A stretch of 36,194 nt of DNA from positions 973,579-1,009,772 of the forward strand of contig NZ_HE978531.1 in assembly GCF_000311745.1 (NCBI RefSeq), in the 5' to 3' direction. The DNA is from Anaerococcus obesiensis ph10 (GTDB lineage: Bacteria; Bacillota; Clostridia; Tissierellales; Peptoniphilaceae). The notes below the pieces were generated by a model that searched no databases, was not told the origin of the DNA, and worked only from the letters and a program-made list of their open reading frames with translations. Below are positions 34,601 through 36,194 of this stretch, piece by piece. The translations under genes were made by a program, and so were the position numbers. How positions within the stretch are numbered: the first letter of the stretch is position 1; each line of letters opens with the position of its first letter.

Positions 34601-34629
34601 ATGATACAACAATTCATAAGAAAAATCAA
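34601..34629 (-). promoter_or_regulatory. Promoter of the S10-spc-alpha superoperon
   Basis: On the minus strand TTGATT (34624-34629), exact 17-bp spacer, TATCAT (34601-34606), with AT-rich sequence upstream that could act as an UP element. Confidence 0.65.
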
Positions 34630-34742
34630 GTAAATTTCCTAATTTTTTTAAAAATTTTCAAGCATTTTCTTATAATTTTTGTACCAATCCGTTTTATTAT
34701 ATATGCCAAAGTAAAAATTTGCAAATTTTTATTTCTTACCTT

Positions 34743-34778
34743 ATATATAAGCGAATAAAAATATATAAGCGAATAAAA
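34743..34778. repeat. Two perfect tandem 18-bp units
   Basis: ATATATAAGCGAATAAAA occurs twice directly in tandem (34743-34760 and 34761-34778), in the gap between the S10 promoter and the mob remnant. No function is apparent. Confidence 0.9.
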
Positions 34779-34810
34779 ACAAAAATCTAAAGCCTAAAAT
34801 CTTTTAAATC

Positions 34811-35116
34811 AAGCAAATAATTTTTGAAAAGAAAATGAAACTTGCTAATTATAAAACTATGTCCCACTTTCTTAGGAAATGTGTATTAGAAAAAGAAATT
34901 TATGTAGTAGATTTAGAACCGTTTAGAAACCTACAATGGCTAGTTTCAAATTCAACAAATAATATAAACCAGATTGCAAAAGCTACTAATACAACTGGTA
35001 TTATTTACAAGAATGAAATCGAACCAATGAATAAACAGATAGAAAAATTATCAAAAGAAATATGGCATATCCATTCCCTACTTCTTAATAAATCAAAAGA
35101 AAGTTCTGGTGATTAG
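34811..35116 (+). pseudogene. mobC-like mobilization protein, 5'-truncated
   Basis: The frame encodes FEKKMKLANYKTMSHFLRKC and then VSNSTNNINQIAKATNTTG, followed by a helical tail. This resembles the C-terminal two thirds of MobC, the relaxosome accessory protein that helps the relaxase nick oriT. Family-like residues continue upstream of the ATG at 34835, back to a stop at 34805, and no ribosome binding site precedes that ATG. So the N-terminal DNA-binding ribbon part appears deleted. The stop overlaps the relaxase start by 8 nt, as in intact mobilization operons. Confidence 0.65.
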
Positions 35117-35366
35117 TATAGCAATTACAATGATACATCCTATAAAATTAACTCTAAATTGTGCAATAGATTATATAACTAAGAGTGAGAAAACTGATGA
35201 AAAAATCTTTGTATCTTCATTCAAATGTCATCCATCTACTGCCAATATTCAGTTTATTAAAACACGAAAAGACAATAATACCAAAGGTACAGTCTTAGCT
35301 AGACATTTAATTAAATCTTTTCTACCAGGAGAGGTGGATCCTATAAAAGCTCAAGAAACCTGCTAG
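35109..35366 (+). pseudogene. Relaxase (MobA/VirD2-like) N-terminal fragment
   Basis: A GTG start at 35109, overlapping mobC, gives 85 residues: MIHPIKLTLNCAIDYITKSEKTDEKIFVSSFKCHPSTANIQF, then NTKGTVLARHLIKSFLPGEVDPIKAQE. This is the N-terminus of a MOBP-type relaxase of Firmicutes mobilizable elements, whose full length is several hundred residues. Similarity ends at KAQE, and a stop follows two codons later. The HxH metal-binding motif and all later domains are missing, so it cannot nick DNA. About 90 bp of unrecognised sequence separates it from an IS element. Confidence 0.7.
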
Positions 35367-35454
35367 GAAAAATAAAGTGTTTTTTTTAAAGATGAATTGC
35401 AAATAATATTGTGACACCTAAAGCAAACTAAGTTCGTGCATAAATAAATCAAAT

Positions 35455-36194
35455 GGGAGACTGTATAAAATTTTGTGTATAGAACCTCCTGATAAGGGTA
35501 AAGAAAAACTAATCAGGAGGAATTTTATGCTAAGAAAAAGACCAGAAACAAGAAGAAGCAAAATAGTAAAAATGTCAATTGAAGAATATCAGCCTCAAAA
35601 TGCACAAGATATACAAGAAGCTTTAAAAGACCTTCTAGGCGATACAATGGAAGAACTTTTAAAAGCAGAATTAGATGAGCATTTAGACTATGAATATGGA
35701 CAAAAGCCCTTATCATTAAACACTAGAAACGGTTCAAGCAAAAAAATAGTTAAATCATCATACGGAAACATAGATTTAAGCATACCAAGAGATAGAAAAA
35801 GATCATTTGAACCCCAAGCATTAAGAAAATACGAAAAAGACATATTAATAGTATCAACAGATAACCTACCAGGCTTTAGCAAAGCCATAGAATCAGTATA
35901 TCCAAAAGCAGAAATCCACCCAAAAAGCGTTGGGAAAATCATGTATAATCCACCAAATAAGAAACTCAACAAAGTATGTATCATACAAAGACATAAAAGA
36001 ATTAATCAAAGACCTAAAAGCAGTATACAAAGCATCAACAGAAGACTTAGCCTTAACAAATTTAGGAATCTTTGAAGAGAAATGGAGTAAAAGATATCCA
36101 ATGTGTGTAAGCTCATGGAAAAACAACTGGACAGAACTATCCACATATTTTAGATATCCAGAAGGAATAAGAAAGCTAATATATACGACGAATA
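35455..36194 (+). mobile_element. IS256-family insertion sequence, right part beyond window
   Basis: The left end is placed at about 35455, where GGGAGACTGTATAAAATTTT resembles terminal inverted repeats of IS256-family elements, followed by a leader and AGGAGG before the transposase. The other terminal repeat lies outside the window, so boundaries and target duplication cannot be confirmed. Confidence 0.65.
35527..36194 (+). pseudogene. IS256-family transposase, internally deleted and frameshifted
   Basis: The ATG at 35527 is 6 nt after AGGAGG. The N-terminal part (QDIQEALKDLLGDTMEELLKAELDEHLDYEYGQ) is typical of the family. At about 35838-35846 the sequence jumps from LRKYEKDI straight to LIVSTDNLPGFSKAIESVYPKAEI, which belongs over 100 residues later, so the first catalytic Asp of the DDE triad is gone. 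The junction residues KDI probably occur at both ends of the lost segment. At 35919-35940 a small insertion containing CCCAA-AAAGCG-TTGGG shifts the frame. Family sequence resumes in another frame at 35942 (CIIHQIRNSTKYVSYKDIKE ... YPEGIRKLIYTTN) to the window edge. It is inactive. Confidence 0.85.

Noticed and set aside
34501-34758. 85-codon plus-strand frame upstream of rpsJ
   Set aside because: It covers the S10 promoter and leader hairpins on the other strand, has no ribosome binding site and no recognisable protein features.
1-36194. tRNA, rRNA, riboswitch or phage genes
   Set aside because: I looked for tRNA T-loop and anticodon patterns, rRNA cores, and known riboswitch cores in the gaps and saw none convincing. 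The only mobile genes are the mob remnant and the IS.

Overview
The window is AT-rich DNA from a low-GC Gram-positive anaerobe. An [FeFe]-hydrogenase maturase, a PPi-type phosphofructokinase, a sortase-anchored InlB-repeat giant protein, an Apf-like SH3 peptidoglycan protein and the Firmicutes ribosomal gene order together suggest a Peptoniphilaceae member (Anaerococcus/Peptoniphilus/Finegoldia-like). That placement is inference from gene content.

Left part (1-5.3 kb): the 3'-clipped end of a coiled-coil surface protein (-), a PHP-family histidinol-phosphatase (+), HydE (-), a secreted SH3/Apf-like cell-wall protein (+), and a folA-glutaredoxin-like pair (+). Most units are single genes bounded by clear hairpin terminators.

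Middle (5.3-19.1 kb): a 2738-residue sortase-anchored surface protein built from a tandem 564-residue duplication (-); a 425-bp intergenic region with dense palindromes; a PPi-type phosphofructokinase (-); and a compact, translationally coupled operon encoding a PAS-SpoIIE phosphatase, deoC, a cytoplasmic GH13 amylase and RNase HI (-). The Apf-like gene and the giant surface-protein gene both carry exact WalR-type boxes (TGTWAH-N5-TGTWAH) in their promoter regions, which suggests one cell-wall regulon.

19.07-20.19 kb: 1.1 kb with no gene. It holds three tandem-repeat families (periods 80, about 36 and exactly 102 bp). The last two show an alternating dimeric higher-order structure, and part of the region has extreme C-over-G strand bias. 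This is the most unusual part of the window.

Right part (20.2-34.5 kb): the continuous S10-spc-alpha ribosomal superoperon (-), from rpsJ to rplQ, with secY, adk, infA, rpmJ and rpoA. There is no map gene between adk and infA. A probable promoter and a structured leader precede rpsJ. Beyond it (34.7-36.2 kb, +) lie decayed remains of a mobilizable element (5'-truncated mobC, 3'-truncated relaxase) and an IS256-family insertion sequence whose transposase carries an internal deletion and a frameshift.
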